Positions 8,241 through 10,440 of a stretch of 10,440 bases of DNA are shown piece by piece. The notes beneath the pieces are model-generated. The model searched no databases and was not told the origin of the DNA. It saw nothing but the letters and a program-made list of their open reading frames with translations. A program made the position numbers and the translations under genes. Origin of the DNA: Euperipatoides rowelli (lineage: Eukaryota > Onychophora > Udeonychophora > Euonychophora > Peripatopsidae); assembly GCA_003024985.2 (NCBI GenBank), contig PXIH01S0005559.1. One strand, written 5' to 3'. The number at the start of each line of letters is the position of its first letter. Within the stretch, counting starts at the first letter, position 1.

Positions 8241-9460
8241 CGTATTAAACAAATTCATATTGCAGATTTTCACCATAAGTACTATACAAATGTTATAGGA
8301 AAGTGTGTATGGATGATAACATGGGACCATTGTATACATCAATTCATGAATGGACTGTTTAAAAAACAATTTTGCTTTCCTAAAATAGCCCCAAAATCTT
8401 CAGAATTGCTTTAGAATCATTTTGTGTAACGATACACTGGAAAACAATAACTCATAAACAAAACTTGTACGCTATAAGATTTCTTAACACAAGAAATGAT
8501 GTTTATCAAGTTATTTATTGCAGAAAAAATATATTTTAGAAACAAACTCAGATTTAACAAAATGTTGGTTATAATGAAAATAAAATATTTATAATTGATT
8601 ACCATTTTATACATTTAAAAACCATTCATTAGTTTTGAAAAAATTTAAAACATAGACAAAAAAAAAGGGATTATTTCGATTACTTTTTTTACTTTGTTCA
8701 TCAAGTAAAGCACCAGCATAGTGTCTCATAATAAATGTTTTTAATAAATTTAATTATTTTTCAATTACTAGTTTTGCTTGGTTATAGAAATGTACACCTC
8801 TTTACACTTGTAATAATATTTTTATGTTATTCTCTATAATTATATTAAGAATATACTTTTATAATTTATTTAAAGTAATACTAATACAATATTAATACTT
8901 GATCTATTTCTAGCAGGTAAAAAAATAAAGGCAATATTACAGAATTAGTTTCGCTATTTTTATAAGTAGTACACTAAAACTAACATTCGATCTGAGAAAG
9001 TAGATGAACTACTTTATCAAGCCAAGTAGTTTTCTAGTTTAAGATCTTTGCCGAGAAGTAGCCACAAAACTTTTCACTTCTTGTTTAATATATTGTGCTT
9101 TGAACCTAAAGTTTCATATTAAAATAGCAAAGGATTGCTTTTCATTGAAAATTCAGAAACATCTGTTGAAAGTCTCACAGAAGTGATGACTTATAATGAG
9201 AATGATAGAAAGAATTCAGATCTCTTTGAATTGCATAGAAAGGCTTTCTGGATTAAATATGACATCAATAGTGACAAATAAATTTCCTTTAACAGTTGTT
9301 TCATTTTAAGCTATAACTACTGAATATAATTAGCATGCTATCACTAGTAAGCTACTGGTAGCATATTATTTAATAAAGTATGTAATAAGACTAAAAGACA
9401 ATCTTATTTAAACCCAATATTATATTACATCTAAATTATTATCCAATCAACACACAGTTA
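8241..9460. other. AT-rich spacer without supported genes
   Basis: No gene is supported. There is a small hairpin (AAAGTAG at 8997-9003 and CTACTTT at 9009-9015) and a 52-codon open frame at 9123-9281, which is less AT-rich than its surroundings and is described under findings. The minus-strand frame at 8417-8614 is hydrophobic and AT-driven, with no domain I recognise. Confidence 0.65.
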
Positions 9461-9981
9461 AAGAGTAGAAACAATACTATAAGTGTAAGAGTGGTTATAA
9501 TAATAAGGGTAATAGTAGTATGAATAGGAGTAAGAATAATAAATGTAAGATTAAGTGTAAGAATAGTAAGTAAGAAAAACAATAATAGTAAGAAGAGCAA
9601 GAGTATGAATATGATTATTAAGAATAAAAGTATGTAGTAGAGGAATAAGATTAAGAGTAGTAAGAGTAAGAATTTTAAAGTAAGAGTAAGACTTGTAAAT
9701 ATTAAAATAGAAAAGTAGAAAAGTAAGTAATAAAAGAAAGAGTCAGAGTAAAAATAATAAGAATAGTAAGAAAAGTAAGAAGAGTAGTAAGAGTAGAAAT
9801 AGTTTGAGTAGTAGTAATAAAAATGAGTAATAACGATGAGTAATAAGAATAAGAGTATGAGTAAGAAGAGTAATGAGTAATAAGAGTTGTGACAATAAGA
9901 ATAAAATTAAGAGTAGTAAGAGCACTAGTAATTACTAATTTAAAAGTAGTGTATAATTAAAGCAGTATAAAATACTGGTGT
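9461..9981. repeat. Purine-rich degenerate AGT/AAG/AAT simple-repeat field
   Basis: The plus strand is built almost entirely from the words AGT, AAG, AAT and GAG (for example AGTAAGAGTAATAAG). This gives frequent TAA and TAG stops on the plus strand and leucine-rich open frames on the minus strand, such as 9743-9925. The homopolymer-like leucine translation is a by-product of the repeat and should not be annotated as a protein. Confidence 0.85.
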
Positions 9982-10092
9982 AAGATTATTAGTTATAAGA
10001 GTACTAATAATAACAGTAAGAGTATTAGTAGCAAGAGTACTAGTAGCAAGAGTACTAATAGTAAGAATACTAGTAGTAAGAGCTCTAGTAGT
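9982..10092. repeat. 15-bp tandem repeat (AAGAGTACTAGTAGT type)
   Basis: Units start at 9982 and 9997, then after a 6-bp partial unit at 10018, 10033, 10048, 10063 and 10078. Each keeps AAGA and an NTACTA-like core, with AGC, AGT or AAT at the end. The unit contains the palindromes AGTACT and ACTAGT. It has evidently grown out of the surrounding AGT/AAG field by local expansion. Confidence 0.8.
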
Positions 10093-10117
10093 AGAGTACT
10101 AGTAAGGTACTAGTAGT

Positions 10118-10192
10118 AAGAGTACTAGAAATTCCTAGTAGTAAGAGTACTAGAAATTACTACTAGTAAGAGAACTAGAAATTAGTAGTAAT
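10118..10192. repeat. 25-bp tandem repeat, three units
   Basis: Units at 10118-10142, 10143-10167 and 10168-10192 each begin AAGAGTACTAGAAATT or AAGAGAACTAGAAATT and end in CTAGTAGT-like bases. The unit is the 15-bp repeat expanded by ten bases including AAATT. Confidence 0.8.
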
Positions 10193-10219
10193 AATAGTAA
10201 AGAGTAAGAGTAATAAGTG

Positions 10220-10440
10220 CAGGGCTCGAAATTTTTAAAAAATACTAGGTGCCCAGCTGGGCACATAACATAAAGATCAAGGTGCCCAGAATTTAAAGTA
10301 GAGTTCCCAGAAAAAAAAAGTAAAAAAAAAAAAACTATTTATATACTGGTACAACATTGGTCTAGGGTCCTCAAGAAAGCAAACACTTTTTAGTGAATAT
10401 GCTTTATCATATGTAAAAGTGTATTAATTTTGAAATTTAA
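10220..10440. mobile_element. Probable end of a second hAT-like element, runs off the window
   Basis: The simple-repeat field stops abruptly at CAGGGCTCGAA (10220-10230). CAGGG is a common outer end of hAT elements. Inside are a perfect 16-bp palindrome GTGCCCAGCTGGGCAC (10249-10264), a further GGTGCCCAG at 10281-10289 and a degenerate AGTTCCCAG at 10302-10310, then A-rich runs (A9 at 10311-10319, A13 at 10322-10334). The other end and target duplication lie outside the window; the candidate 8-bp left flank is AATAAGTG (10212-10219). A non-hAT dispersed repeat remains possible. Confidence 0.5.

Noticed and set aside
8417-8614. Minus-strand 65-codon frame resembling membrane segments
   Set aside because: Ile, Phe and Leu richness is expected from AT-rich sequence; no other support.
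9743-9925. Minus-strand leucine-rich, membrane-like protein
   Set aside because: It is the complement of the AGT/AAG/AAT repeat field; the leucines come from the repeated CTT, CTA and TTA words.

Overview
This looks like AT-rich, non-coding nuclear DNA from an animal, most likely an invertebrate; the sequence does not fix the lineage. I find no gene with recognisable protein homology, no tRNA or rRNA, and no prokaryotic gene organisation. The eukaryotic reading rests on the satellite-like tandem array, the short transposon-like elements with target-site duplications, the degenerate simple repeats and the long gene-free spacers. The window has two unresolved bases (n at 4227 and 5873).

Layout: 1-1871 is AT-rich spacer with one 20-bp palindrome whose arm recurs as a direct repeat (125-194). 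At 1872-5238 lies the main feature, a tandem array of about 65 monomers of roughly 35-41 bp. Near its left edge the array is split by a 983-bp insertion (2070-3052) flanked by the exact 8-bp duplication ATAAATAG, and the satellite phase is continuous across the break. The edges of the array are degenerate and the centre is homogeneous. A block of longer monomers (3457-3972) is followed by a block of 35-bp monomers (3973-4867), which contains a local three-monomer duplication of period 103 bp.

5239-7048 is spacer with small palindromes. 7049-8067 is a 1019-bp non-autonomous DNA transposon, probably hAT-like, with 14-bp inverted ends and a decayed candidate 8-bp target duplication. Just downstream, 8129-8240 shares two sequence modules with the inside of the 983-bp insertion, so the two places carry the same dispersed repeat family, in a different module order. 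8241-9460 is spacer with a 52-codon open frame of unknown status. 9461-10219 is a purine-rich AGT/AAG/AAT repeat field that sharpens into 15-bp and then 25-bp tandem repeats. At 10220 it stops against a sequence starting CAGGG with an internal 16-bp palindrome, probably the end of a second hAT-like element running off the window.

No genes act together here. The story is one of repeat turnover: satellite amplification and edge decay, insertion into a satellite monomer, a hAT-type insertion, and a transposon end abutting a simple-repeat field.
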